NCBI GenBank assembly: GCA_007121555.1
Contig: SKKH01000012.1
Coordinates: 30,793 to 94,792 of the forward strand
Source: Gemmatimonadota bacterium
GTDB lineage: Bacteria > Gemmatimonadota > Gemmatimonadetes > Longimicrobiales > Gaopeijiaceae
DNA: 64,000 bases
Direction of reading: 5' to 3'
Below are positions 17,172 to 25,128 of this stretch, piece after piece (within the stretch, counting starts at the first letter, position 1; each line of letters begins with the position of its first letter). The notes beneath the pieces are model-generated. The model saw only the letters and a program-made list of their open reading frames with translations, searched no databases and was not told the DNA's origin. Both the position numbers and the translations under genes were made by a program.

Positions 17172-17820
17172 GCCCATCCGGGTCCTCCTGGCCGATGATC
17201 ACACGATCTTTCGGGCCGGCCTGAGGGCCCTGCTGGAGTTGGAGGACAGGGTCGAGGTCGTTGGAGAGGCGGCCACCGGGGAGGAGGCCATCGAACAGGC
17301 GCGCAAGCTGCGACCCGATGTCGTGATCATGGATCTCTCCATGCCGGTCATGAACGGGCTGGAGGCCACCAGACGAATCGCCGCGCTCCAGCTGGGTGTG
17401 CGGATCCTGGTGCTCACGGTGCATGCCGAGGAGGAGTACCTGGTCCCGGTGGTGGACGCGGGGGCCAGCGGGTACCTGACCAAGGACTCGGCGGACCGGG
17501 ATCTCATGGAGGCCATCCGGACCGTGGCCCGCGATGAGGTGTTTCTCCCGGCCCGAGCCACCACCCTGCTCCTGCAGCAGTACCGGACCGCGGAGGAGAA
17601 GGAGGGAGGAGGTCGCCTCCGGGACCTGAGCTCACGGGAGCGGGAGGTGCTGGCCCTGACCGCCGAGGGATTCTCCTCGTCGGAGATCGGCGAGAAGCTC
17701 TTCATCTCGCCGAAGACCGTGGACACCTACCGGTCCCGGATCATGAAGAAGCTGGGATTGAACCACCGCTCCGAACTCGTTCGTTTCGCACTCAGGGTGG
17801 GACTTCTGAAGCATCTCTGA
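17164..17820 (+). CDS. NarL/LuxR-type response regulator
   Basis: The 218-residue regulator has an N-terminal receiver with the acidic pair Asp11-Asp12 and phospho-acceptor Asp57 (VVIMDLSMPVMNG). It also has the conserved Thr/Lys switch region (LTVHAEEEY and YLTKDSA) and a C-terminal LuxR helix-turn-helix (LSSREREVLALTAEGFSSSEI, then SPKTVDTYRSRIMKKLGL). It overlaps the upstream kinase gene. The other kinase in the divergent gene has no regulator of its own, so both may act on this one. Its position beside nosZ makes control of the nos genes plausible but unproven. Confidence 0.92.
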   Translation: MAEPIRVLLADDHTIFRAGLRALLELEDRVEVVGEAATGEEAIEQARKLRPDVVIMDLSMPVMNGLEATRRIAALQLGVRILVLTVHAEEEYLVPVVDAGASGYLTKDSADRDLMEAIRTVARDEVFLPARATTLLLQQYRTAEEKEGGGRLRDLSSREREVLALTAEGFSSSEIGEKLFISPKTVDTYRSRIMKKLGLNHRSELVRFALRVGLLKHL

Positions 17821-17863
17821 CTCCCCGTGCCCAGCCCCCATCCCTTCACCTCCAGGAGGCGCT

Positions 17864-18097
17864 GTGTCCGAGAAAACCTTCCAGAGCAAAGCCCGGCTGA
17901 GCATCATCGCGATCCTGGCTCTCCTCGTCTTCATCCTCGTCGTTCAGAATCAGGAGACCGTCTCCACCCAGGTCTACTTCTGGACGGTGGAGATGCCCCG
18001 TTTCGTGCTCCTGGGCACGTTCTTCTTCGTGGGAGGGTTCGCAGGATACATGGTGGGACGCGGCACACGATTGGGGAAGAAAAAGAAGGAGGCATGA
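17864..18097 (+). CDS. LapA-domain (DUF1049) small membrane protein
   Basis: GTG at 17864 follows a clear AGGAGG. The 77-residue product has two membrane helices (about 13-28 and 45-66) separated by VQNQETVSTQVYFWTVEMPR, the pattern of the LapA/DUF1049 family. It ends in GRGTRLGKKKKEA. In Gram-negative bacteria such proteins (LapA/YciS) work with LapB in lipopolysaccharide assembly. No LapB is beside it here, so that role is only suggested. Its stop overlaps the next gene by four bases. Confidence 0.75.
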   Translation: MSEKTFQSKARLSIIAILALLVFILVVQNQETVSTQVYFWTVEMPRFVLLGTFFFVGGFAGYMVGRGTRLGKKKKEA

Positions 18098-18594
18098 TGT
18101 CCGCCCGGTCTCTCTCCGGACATGAAGGCCTGCCCGAGGATCCGCTGGACACGGTCGACGCGCCGGTGGACCTCCGATTCGAGGTGGAGGTCGAAGCAGG
18201 ACCCGCTCCGGTCTGGCGCACTCTTTCGGAGGTGTCCCGGTGGCCGCTGTGGAATCGGGGAGTGAGCTTCGCCGTCCTCGATGGAGAGCTTGCCCCCGGA
18301 ACCCGACTCCACTGGCGAGCCGACGGGATGCGAATCGCCTCCCAGATCGCCGAACTGGAGCCGCAACGGCTGCTGGGACTCACCCTCCGGACCATGGGGG
18401 GACGAGGATACCATCGCTGGACGCTCGAGCCCCTGGAAGGGGATCGGGTGCTGGTCCGAAGCGAGGAGATCTGGGACGGGCTGGGAGTGCGGATTCTCCG
18501 CCGAACGCTGCGAAGGACCCTGTCGCGATCCCGCACCCACTGGCTCGAGGCCCTGAAGAATCAGGTCGAGGGCTCGGGGGAAGGGGACGCCTGA
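18094..18594 (+). CDS. SRPBCC-family (polyketide cyclase/START-like) protein
   Basis: This is a 166-residue cytoplasmic protein. ATG at 18094 overlaps the LapA-like stop, and a second ATG follows directly. The pattern of DLRFEVEVEAGPAPVWRTLS, then WPLWNRGV, then LLGLTLRTMGGRG and RWTLEPLEGDRVLVRSEE matches the SRPBCC ligand-binding fold (polyketide cyclase 2 group). The ligand is unknown. Its last 34 bases overlap the end of mtgA on the other strand. Confidence 0.7.
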   Translation: MMSARSLSGHEGLPEDPLDTVDAPVDLRFEVEVEAGPAPVWRTLSEVSRWPLWNRGVSFAVLDGELAPGTRLHWRADGMRIASQIAELEPQRLLGLTLRTMGGRGYHRWTLEPLEGDRVLVRSEEIWDGLGVRILRRTLRRTLSRSRTHWLEALKNQVEGSGEGDA

Positions 18595-19583
18595 CTCCCT
18601 GAGGGGGATAGCGTGTCTGGATCGGGGGGGAGGGTGTCCGGGTCGATGGGCACAGTATCGGGATCCGCCGCGCCCGGGAGGTCCCGGGGCGGGAGAGTGT
18701 CGGGCTCGGGCACCGGGAGTTCCTCTACCTCGATCCGTGGCTCCTCGATGTCCTCCGGCACCGGTTCGGCGGGGGGGACCGGAGGGGCACCCCCGCCCAT
18801 CCTTCCCAGAATCAATCCCTGCCGCCACTGCATTCGGGCTGGATTCTGCGCCGGATTCGAACTGAGTGGGTGGGGAAGGGTCGCGGCCAACGCCGCCGCC
18901 TGCTCCCTGGAGAGATTCGCGGCCGAGCGATCGAAATACGCCTGAGCGGCAGACTCGACGCCAAAGATGCCGGGTCCGAGCTCCGCGACGTTCAGGTAGA
19001 GTTCGAGGATTCGTTCCTTCGAGAGGAAGAATTCGAGGCGGCGGGCCAGGATGAGCTCCTGACCCTTCCGCACGAAGGCCCGATCGGGAGACAGGTAGAG
19101 GTTTCGAGCCAGTTGCTGGGTCAGGGTGCTGCGCCCCCGGACATCGTCCCGATGCTCCCTCAGGTACTCCAGGGACGCCCGCAGGGCCGCTCGATCCGAC
19201 TCGGACCGGAGGCGCGGCGGGATCTCTCCCGCGTATCGGACCTCCTCCGCCAGGGCATTCCAGTCCACCCCCCGATGCTCATGGAACCGATCATCTTCGG
19301 CCACCAGGACCGCCCGAACCAGGGCGGGAGTCACGGAGTCCAGGGGGATCCAGCTCCACTGCAACTCGAACGACTCTCCCCGCTCCGACGCCTGGGCGGT
19401 CCGGTGATCCACGTAGGCCGTGGTCGCGGGATTCACCCAGCGAAGCATGATGGGCCAGGGGTGGAGCAGCCATGCCAGGACCGGCAGAGACGCGACGAAG
19501 ACCAAGCCCAGGAGGATCGACCGTCCCCGCCGCGGGGAGGGGCGCGGGTGTGCGGAGCCGTTGCTTCTTTCAGTCGCGACCAT
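18561..19583 (-). CDS. mtgA: Monofunctional biosynthetic peptidoglycan transglycosylase with proline-rich tail
   Basis: MtgA polymerises lipid II into glycan strands. The 340-residue protein has one N-terminal membrane anchor (about 23-44). Its GT51 domain carries VLVAEDDRFHEHRGVDWNAL (catalytic Glu in EDDRF), GRSTLTQQLARNLYLSP, and RKGQELILARRLEFFLSKER followed by the ILELYLNVAELGPGIFGVE block. From about residue 265 an unusual Pro/Asp/Glu-rich tail repeats PDTLPP/DPDT units and may span or sit on the peptidoglycan. No transpeptidase domain is present. The 3' end overlaps the convergent SRPBCC gene. Confidence 0.9.
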   Translation of the reverse strand: MVATERSNGSAHPRPSPRRGRSILLGLVFVASLPVLAWLLHPWPIMLRWVNPATTAYVDHRTAQASERGESFELQWSWIPLDSVTPALVRAVLVAEDDRFHEHRGVDWNALAEEVRYAGEIPPRLRSESDRAALRASLEYLREHRDDVRGRSTLTQQLARNLYLSPDRAFVRKGQELILARRLEFFLSKERILELYLNVAELGPGIFGVESAAQAYFDRSAANLSREQAAALAATLPHPLSSNPAQNPARMQWRQGLILGRMGGGAPPVPPAEPVPEDIEEPRIEVEELPVPEPDTLPPRDLPGAADPDTVPIDPDTLPPDPDTLSPSGSQASPSPEPST

Positions 19584-19855
19584 GATCGTCTCCTACCCGC
19601 CAACGGCCTCCGAAGGACCGATCCGTCGAATCGTCGTCTTCGAACCGCGGCACCCTGCCTGCGCGTACGGTTCCCACTCCGACGGGGTGGCCACTCCGGT
19701 TCCCCACCACCCTGGTGTACAGGGAACTTCCGCACGGGAGGAGGCGTTTGCAACGGAGAAGGCCGCGTGGGCCCGGAGCCGAGCCGGTGCCGAAACGGCC
19801 GGTGAACCGACGGGTCCTGCAGCCCTCCTTTCTCATTCTCAAGAGGACATCTCTG

Positions 19856-20773
19856 TTGGGTAGAGTCGAATTGGCGGTCATCGATGACGCGCCGTCCGTC
19901 GCACTCCAGGCCCTGGACGAACTCTGGTTCCAGGTCGCGGGCACCGTATGCAATCTCCGGTGCCACCACTGCTTCATCAGTTGTGCGCCGGACAACCACT
20001 CCTTCTGGTTCATGACCCGGGAGCAGGTGGCCCAGGCCCTGGAGGAGTCGGTCGAGCTCGGGGTGAAGGAGTACTACTTCACCGGGGGCGAGCCCTTCAT
20101 GAACCAGGAGATGGAAGACATCCTGGTCGACACCCTCGCTCTCGGGCCGGCCACCGTCCTCACCAACGCCACCCTGATGCCGCCGCGCCGCGCCCGGCGT
20201 CTGGCCCAACTCTCGAGGGCGTCCATCTACACCCTGGAACTCCGGGTCTCCCTGGACGGCATCACCCGCGAGATGAACGACGCCATCCGGGGAGAGGGAG
20301 CCTTCGACCGCTGCGTGGACGGTATCGAGCAGCTGGTGAAGGTCGGGTTCCTCCCGATCATCACCTGCATGCGAAGCTGGCCCGAGCACGAGACCGAGCG
20401 ATACCTGGAGGGCTTCCGACGCCTCCTTTCGACCGTGGGATACGAACGGCCTCGCATCAAGATCCTGCCCCCTCTCCTCATGGGGGAGGAAGCGAAGCGG
20501 ACCCGGGCCTACGACGAGACCGAGCGGGTCACCCATGAAATGCTCGAAGGGTTCGACGAAGGGCAGCTCCTCTGCTCTCGGGCCCGGCTGGTGACCGCTC
20601 GGGGGGTGCAGGCCTGCCCCATCCTTCTCGAGGCTCCCTCGGCCCGGGTGGGAGACACGCTGACGGAGGGGGCCAGGACTCCGGTGACCCTGAAGGAATC
20701 CGCCTGTTTCACATGCTACCTTTCCGGAGCTATCTGCTCCAATTCTCCGTCTGGAGCCGGAGGGGATCGCTGA
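19856..20773 (+). CDS. Radical SAM protein with SPASM-like C-terminal cysteines
   Basis: A TTG at 19856, seven bases after AAGAGGA, gives a 305-residue protein. An ATG at 19715 would add 47 arginine/proline-rich residues and is less likely. The [4Fe-4S] SAM motif CNLRCHHC (Cys32, Cys36, Cys39) follows LWFQVAGTV, and the family GGEP motif appears in YYFTGGEPFMNQE. Five further cysteines in the last ~80 residues (LLCSR, QACP, SACFTC, AICSN) resemble an auxiliary-cluster SPASM/Twitch domain, as in peptide-modifying enzymes. The stop overlaps the next start (TGATG), coupling it to a phosphoesterase-like protein. No precursor peptide gene is visible, so the substrate is unknown. Confidence 0.8.
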   Translation: MGRVELAVIDDAPSVALQALDELWFQVAGTVCNLRCHHCFISCAPDNHSFWFMTREQVAQALEESVELGVKEYYFTGGEPFMNQEMEDILVDTLALGPATVLTNATLMPPRRARRLAQLSRASIYTLELRVSLDGITREMNDAIRGEGAFDRCVDGIEQLVKVGFLPIITCMRSWPEHETERYLEGFRRLLSTVGYERPRIKILPPLLMGEEAKRTRAYDETERVTHEMLEGFDEGQLLCSRARLVTARGVQACPILLEAPSARVGDTLTEGARTPVTLKESACFTCYLSGAICSNSPSGAGGDR

Positions 20774-21726
20774 TGTCGGGGCGTCCCTTTTCCCACCCGT
20801 CGGGGTCCACGGATCCAGGAGACCGGAGCGCTTCGGGTCCTGGCCAAAATGCGAATCTGGATTCGCATTTTGGCGAGGCGCCCGGGACGAACGGCCGGAG
20901 GGAGGCTCCGGACTCGCGGGGGCTCGGCGATGTCGCCCTCCGGAGGGTCGCGGCGTTCGGAGGGGTCTACTCCAACCACCGGGCCCTCCGCGCCGCCATC
21001 CAGGACGCCCGGGAACGGGGGGCCGAGGCCCTTCTCTGCCTGGGGGACCTGGGAGCCTTCGGGCCCTCTCCTGACAAGACCGTCCAGATCCTGCGGGACG
21101 AGGGAATCCCGGTGGTCCGGGGCAACTACGACGATTCCATCGCGCGAGGGTTGGACGACTGTCAGTGCGGATATACCGATCCCCGGGACAACCACTACGC
21201 CAGGATCTCCTATGACTACACCCTGGCGAACACCGCCGGGGAGCACCGGGAGTGGATGGCCACCTTCCCCCCGGAGATCCGCTTCCGCCTCGGTGACCTG
21301 CGGGTGCTGGCCTTTCATGGGAGTCCGCGCAGAATGAACGAGTTCCTCTGGGAAACCACCACCCCGACCCACTTCCTCGAGAGAATGGCCCGGAAGGCGG
21401 GAGCCGATGTGCTTCTGGGCACCCATACCGGGATCCACTGGAGCCGCCGACTGGGTGACAGGAGCTGGTACGTGAACGCCGGCGCCCTGGGTCGGCCGGC
21501 CAACGACGGCCGCCGGGAGGTCTGGTACGCCATGCTGGAGGCACAGGCCGGCGAGTCCGAACTGAAGGTGGAGTTCATCCCCGTGGAGTACGAGGTGGAG
21601 CTCCTGGCCGACGAAATGCGAGACGAGGGGCTCCCCGACGAGTTCATCGAGACGATCCGCACCGGGTGGTGGACCACCTGCCTCGAGGTGCTGCCCGGCA
21701 AGGAGCGAAAGGGCGGACGGTGGTGA
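20773..21726 (+). CDS. Metallophosphoesterase-fold protein with altered metal-ligand motifs
   Basis: This is a 317-residue protein. Residues 1-53 are a low-complexity leader containing a palindromic repeat; the fold starts near 58. The order of motifs fits the calcineurin-like family: GDLGAFGPSP (91-100), VRGNYD (115-120), AFHGSPRR (181-187) and GTHTGIH (216-222). But motif I, normally D-x-H-G-N, reads GVYSN (64-68), and GNHD is GNYD, so key metal ligands are missing. A CQCGYTDPRDNH stretch (130-141) is an added hallmark. It is translationally coupled to the radical SAM gene, so the pair probably acts in one pathway. Catalytic activity is doubtful. Confidence 0.7.
   Translation: MSGRPFSHPSGSTDPGDRSASGPGQNANLDSHFGEAPGTNGRREAPDSRGLGDVALRRVAAFGGVYSNHRALRAAIQDARERGAEALLCLGDLGAFGPSPDKTVQILRDEGIPVVRGNYDDSIARGLDDCQCGYTDPRDNHYARISYDYTLANTAGEHREWMATFPPEIRFRLGDLRVLAFHGSPRRMNEFLWETTTPTHFLERMARKAGADVLLGTHTGIHWSRRLGDRSWYVNAGALGRPANDGRREVWYAMLEAQAGESELKVEFIPVEYEVELLADEMRDEGLPDEFIETIRTGWWTTCLEVLPGKERKGGRW
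20843..20874. repeat. Perfect 32-base palindrome inside a coding region
   Basis: The 15-base arm GCCAAAATGCGAATC (20843-20857) is followed by TG and its exact reverse complement (20860-20874). At 47% G+C it stands out against its flanks. It lies in the leader of the phosphoesterase-like gene, where it encodes part of GQNANLDSHFG. It looks like an inserted interspersed palindrome of the REP/IS-end type. I found no second copy in the window. Confidence 0.8.
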
Positions 21727-21862
21727 CGCCCGCGAAAACGGTGTTCTAGCAGTCTGATCCTCCCGATGCGTTGCGCTCGGACCCTCGGAGGCCGATCTTG
21801 GCCGCCATGCGAATCGCCTGCCCGCACCGTGACGAGGACCCGCCACCCCCTGGACCGGGCTG

Positions 21863-23434
21863 ATGCAGGAAGATCTGGCCCCCGTCGTCCAGGCGGATGT
21901 CTGGGCGGTGGCCGCATTCGTCGGCTATCTCCTGATCCTGGTGGGGATCGGGGCCTATTCGGCCCGGTTCTCCTCGCGGGGCATCGGGAATTTCTTCGTG
22001 GGCGGACGGGTCATGAACCGGTGGGTCGTGGCCCTCTCGGCCGTGGTCTCCGGGCGGAGCGCGTGGCTTCTCCTGGGGGTCACGGGGATGGCCTGGCAGA
22101 TGGGGGCTTCGGCGCTCTGGGCCGTGGTGGGCTACACGGCGGTGGAGTTCTTCCTCTTCTTCCACTTCGCTCCCCGCCTCCGGCGCTTCTCCGAGGATCG
22201 GGACTGCGTCACCGTCACCGACTTCTTCGCTGAGCGGTTCCAGGATCGCCGGGGCGTCCTCCGGATCTCGCTGGCTGCGGTGCTCCTCGTCTTCATGACC
22301 GCCTACGTCTCGGCGCAGTTCGTTGGCGGAGGAAAGGCCATCGGGGCCAGCTTCGGGTTGGATCCTCAATTCGGGGTGCTACTCACGGCCGTCATCGTCC
22401 TGCTGTACACGACGGTGGGTGGCTTCCTGGCCGTGAGCCTCACCGACACCCTCCAGGCCGCCTTCATGATCGTGGCACTCCTGGGGATCCCCCTGCTGGC
22501 CGTGACCGGCTACGGGGGATGGGGACCGGTCTTCACCGAGCTGGCGGTCTACCAGCCCGCACTCGTGGACGCGCTCTCTCTGGGAGGAGGGGCCTTGCTG
22601 GGGCTGGTGGGCATCGGACTGGGATCGCCGGGCAATCCCCACATCCTGGTTCGCTACATGTCCATCCGAGACGCCAAGGACCTCAGGTTCGCCGCCTGGA
22701 CCGGGACGTCCGCGAACGTGCTGATGGGGGGTGGGGCGGTCCTCACCGGACTCGTGGGACGGGTCTACTTCCCCGAACTGGAGATGCTTCCGGCGCAGGA
22801 CACGGAGAACCTCTATCCCCTCCTGGCCCAGAGCCTTCTACCCTCGTTCCTCTTCGGGATGGTGGTGGCCTCCATCTTCGCGGCCATCATGTCCACCGCC
22901 GACTCCCAGCTGCTCGTGGGGGCCTCTGCGGTGGTCCGCGACATCTACGAGAAGGTGATCCGGAAGGGAGAGGCGATCCCGGACCGACGCCTCGTGATTC
23001 TTTCCCGGAGCGTGGTGGTCCTCCTGGTGATGGCGGCCCTGCTCCTGGGGTGGGTGGCAGAGGACCTCGTGTTCTGGCTGGTGCTCTTTGCCTGGGCCGG
23101 GCTGGGGGCAGCCCTGGGACCCACCATGCTCCTGGCGCTCTACTGGCGGGGGACGACCCGGGCCGGGGTCCTGGCCGGGGTGGCCACCGGCGCGCTCACC
23201 ACCATCATCTGGTACCTGACTCCGGCGCTGAGCGCACTCATGTACGAGTTGATCCCCGCCTTCGTCCTGGCGTCCGTCGTCACGGTGGTGGTGAGCCGGG
23301 TGACCCGGCCTCCGCCCGGAGTGGCTCGAGACTTTCAGATCATGGAAGGGGTTCTCCCAACGCCACCACCGCCGCCTCGGGCACGAGGTGGAGATCATCT
23401 TCCACAAGGTGGGCGGCCTCCGCGAGCACGATGA
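21863..23434 (+). CDS. Sodium:solute symporter (SSS/PutP-like family)
   Basis: This 523-residue transporter has about 13 hydrophobic segments starting at residue 13. SSS-family blocks are visible: NFFVGGRVMNRWVVALSAVVSG near the start, YTTVGGFLAVSLTDTLQA in the middle (the usual Na+-site helix region), GSPGNPHILVRYMSIRDAK, and the later SIFAAIMSTADSQLLVGASA. The substrate is likely proline or another small organic solute; the exact one cannot be read. The last ~30 residues after RDFQIMEGV are a Pro/Arg string that overlaps a possible minus-strand frame, so the natural tail may have been extended by mutation. It lies 136 bases after the radical SAM pair. Confidence 0.88.
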   Translation: MQEDLAPVVQADVWAVAAFVGYLLILVGIGAYSARFSSRGIGNFFVGGRVMNRWVVALSAVVSGRSAWLLLGVTGMAWQMGASALWAVVGYTAVEFFLFFHFAPRLRRFSEDRDCVTVTDFFAERFQDRRGVLRISLAAVLLVFMTAYVSAQFVGGGKAIGASFGLDPQFGVLLTAVIVLLYTTVGGFLAVSLTDTLQAAFMIVALLGIPLLAVTGYGGWGPVFTELAVYQPALVDALSLGGGALLGLVGIGLGSPGNPHILVRYMSIRDAKDLRFAAWTGTSANVLMGGGAVLTGLVGRVYFPELEMLPAQDTENLYPLLAQSLLPSFLFGMVVASIFAAIMSTADSQLLVGASAVVRDIYEKVIRKGEAIPDRRLVILSRSVVVLLVMAALLLGWVAEDLVFWLVLFAWAGLGAALGPTMLLALYWRGTTRAGVLAGVATGALTTIIWYLTPALSALMYELIPAFVLASVVTVVVSRVTRPPPGVARDFQIMEGVLPTPPPPPRARGGDHLPQGGRPPRAR

Positions 23435-23588
23435 TCATGACGCCGGCCGCCAGTTCGTCGCTCCCACCGGCCATGGGATCCACGTCCAGGGGAGAATGGA
23501 CGACGACCTGACCTCGACGGAGGGCCGGGTCGGCACAACTGCCGACCAGCCGGACCGTCACCCAGCCGGGTCGAGGGGTCCAGGACAT
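23340..23588 (-). CDS. Possible small protein, antisense to the symporter tail
   Basis: An 82-codon open frame begins MSWTPRPGWVTV and contains the stretch AAGVMIIVLAEAAHLVEDD. Its codons favour G/C in the third position about as strongly as neighbouring genes, and it covers most of an otherwise empty gap. It would overlap the last 95 bases of the symporter gene and lacks a strong ribosome-binding site. I recognise no family. It may be real, a fragment, or chance. Confidence 0.25.
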   Translation of the reverse strand: MSWTPRPGWVTVRLVGSCADPALRRGQVVVHSPLDVDPMAGGSDELAAGVMIIVLAEAAHLVEDDLHLVPEAAVVALGEPLP

Positions 23589-23758
23589 GTTCTTCGAGGT
23601 TCGGATTCGTGTCTCTCTGGCGCTCATATGGGCGCTCGCGGTTAGGGGTCGCAGTCTCCGGATGCCATTCGGAGAGGCAGGGCGGGTCGTACGCCGCCGG
23701 CGGCCAGCCGTTCCCGGTCATGGGGCGGGGCCGGGCCCGCGGGTCCATCGATCCCGGT
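23435..23758. other. Intergenic stretch of 324 bases
   Basis: Between the symporter and the next minus-strand gene I see only the doubtful antisense frame described at 23340-23588. I see no convincing terminator with a T-run, no promoter and no repeat. The region from 23600 to 23680 is somewhat less GC-rich than its surroundings. Confidence 0.5.
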
Positions 23759-24208
23759 TCACTTCTTCTCCAGCTTGAGCTTGCCCTCCACCAACAGGTC
23801 CACCGTGGCGCTCTGTGCCCCGGTCGGATCCGGGGGAAGGGAGATGGGGATCGCCCGGACTCCCCGGTCCTCGGGGAGGTGGAGGATCAGATTCCGCCAA
23901 TCCGGCAAGTCTTCCAGGGTGTGAGACCGCCCTTCCTCATCGACGACCACGGTACGACCCGGGTGAAGCGTGGATGCCAGGCCGACCCCGAACCGCAGCC
24001 AGGCCTGCAGAGGTTCGGCCTCTCCCTGCTGGATGGGCTCGATCACTTCGCTCTTCCAGCGCGACACCATCTCCTGGTAGGTGGCTTCATCGCGACTCTT
24101 GAGCTGTCGGAGCAGGCCCCGATACGACTCGCGGGGGTCCAGGGCTCCGGTGGCCTCCAGCGCCTCGTTGAACCGCCGGTCCGCCTCGTCCTGGGGACTC
24201 CTCTTCAT
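23759..24208 (-). CDS. Conserved-looking hypothetical protein
   Basis: The start at ATG 24206-24208 follows GGAGGAG at good spacing. The 149-residue cytoplasmic product begins MKRSPQDEADRRFNEALEAT. It has a helical N-terminal half (PRESYRGLLRQLKSRDEATYQ) and then a beta-rich part (GRTVVVDEEGRSHTLEDLPDW, then LILHLPED and RAIPISLP), ending with KLKLEKK. There is no signal peptide or membrane segment. I do not recognise the family. The ribosome-binding site and codon use support a real gene. It is divergent from a phosphoribosyltransferase gene. Confidence 0.7.
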   Translation of the reverse strand: MKRSPQDEADRRFNEALEATGALDPRESYRGLLRQLKSRDEATYQEMVSRWKSEVIEPIQQGEAEPLQAWLRFGVGLASTLHPGRTVVVDEEGRSHTLEDLPDWRNLILHLPEDRGVRAIPISLPPDPTGAQSATVDLLVEGKLKLEKK

Positions 24209-24415
24209 GTTCGATGCTCCTCCATCGTTGGAACGCGCCGCTTCGTTGGAAAGATCGGCGCAACAGTCTCGTGGCCCGTCCCGCGGTTCCATGCCAGGGT
24301 CCAGGCGTTGCCTCCATCCGGCGATTCCGCCTACGTTTCGGTTCGCCTGATGCCCTTCGGCTCCCGGGGGCCGCCTTCTTCGGGTCCTTCCAACCTCCAG
24401 CGTCGCGGACGCCCT

Positions 24416-25006
24416 ATGCCCTCCTCCTCAGACACCCCCTCGGGCCCCCGGCCCACAGATCTTCCGGCCCACCAGGGAGGCCCCCCCTCCGAGGGCCTGG
24501 TCCGATCGGATCAGTTCCTGGAGATGGGATGGGAGATGTTCGGAGAGCTATGTCGAGCCCTGGCGATGCGGGTGGCCCGGGAGTACAAACCCGAGATGGT
24601 CGTGGGGATCGCTCGGGCAGGAGTGATCCCCGGCGCGATCCTGGCATCGCTCCTGAGCATCGACTTCTACTCCATGAAGATCTCCAGGAGGCAGGGAGGT
24701 GAAAAGGTCAGGGATCGCCCGGCCGTGCTTTCGGCCGCACCCTCCCAGGCCCGGGGCAAGCGGGTGGTGCTGGTGGACGAGATCAGCACCTCCGGGGACA
24801 CCCTTCGTCTGGGGCTGGCGGCTCTCCGGGACGTACACCCCGCCGAGATCCGCACCGCCACCACCTTCGTCCGACCCATGGGATATCAGCCCGACTACCA
24901 CGCCCTCGAAACGGACCAGACGATCATCTTTCCCTGGGACCGCAAAGTCTTCGACGGGGAGGAGTGGATCGTGAATCCCCGATATCAGGGCGCCATCGAG
25001 GGGTAG
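24416..25006 (+). CDS. Purine-type phosphoribosyltransferase
   Basis: The product is 196 residues if the ATG at 24416 is used; the first ~30 are Pro/Ser-rich and the true start could be slightly later. The PRPP-binding signature VVLVDEISTSGDT lies at about residues 117-129. A strand-loop VVGIARAGVIPG (pyrophosphate loop region) precedes it, and YSMKISRRQGGEK occupies the flexible loop position. A C-terminal IIFPWDRKVFDGEEW block resembles hypoxanthine/xanthine phosphoribosyltransferases of the PF00156 group. The base used cannot be fixed from sequence. Confidence 0.75.
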   Translation: MPSSSDTPSGPRPTDLPAHQGGPPSEGLVRSDQFLEMGWEMFGELCRALAMRVAREYKPEMVVGIARAGVIPGAILASLLSIDFYSMKISRRQGGEKVRDRPAVLSAAPSQARGKRVVLVDEISTSGDTLRLGLAALRDVHPAEIRTATTFVRPMGYQPDYHALETDQTIIFPWDRKVFDGEEWIVNPRYQGAIEG

Positions 25007-25128
25007 CGCGCCGGGGTCACTCCAGTTCTTCAACAGCCTTCCAAGGGGCTACGTCGGACGGAGCGCTGACGGACCGGAGACCCCCCGATGGACCGGACGG
25101 AACCGGCCATGTCGTGCTGGAGCCGTCT

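Noticed and set aside
19715..19855. ATG 19715 as the radical SAM start
   Set aside because: The extra 47 residues are Arg/Pro-rich without homology, while TTG 19856 has a well-placed ribosome-binding site.
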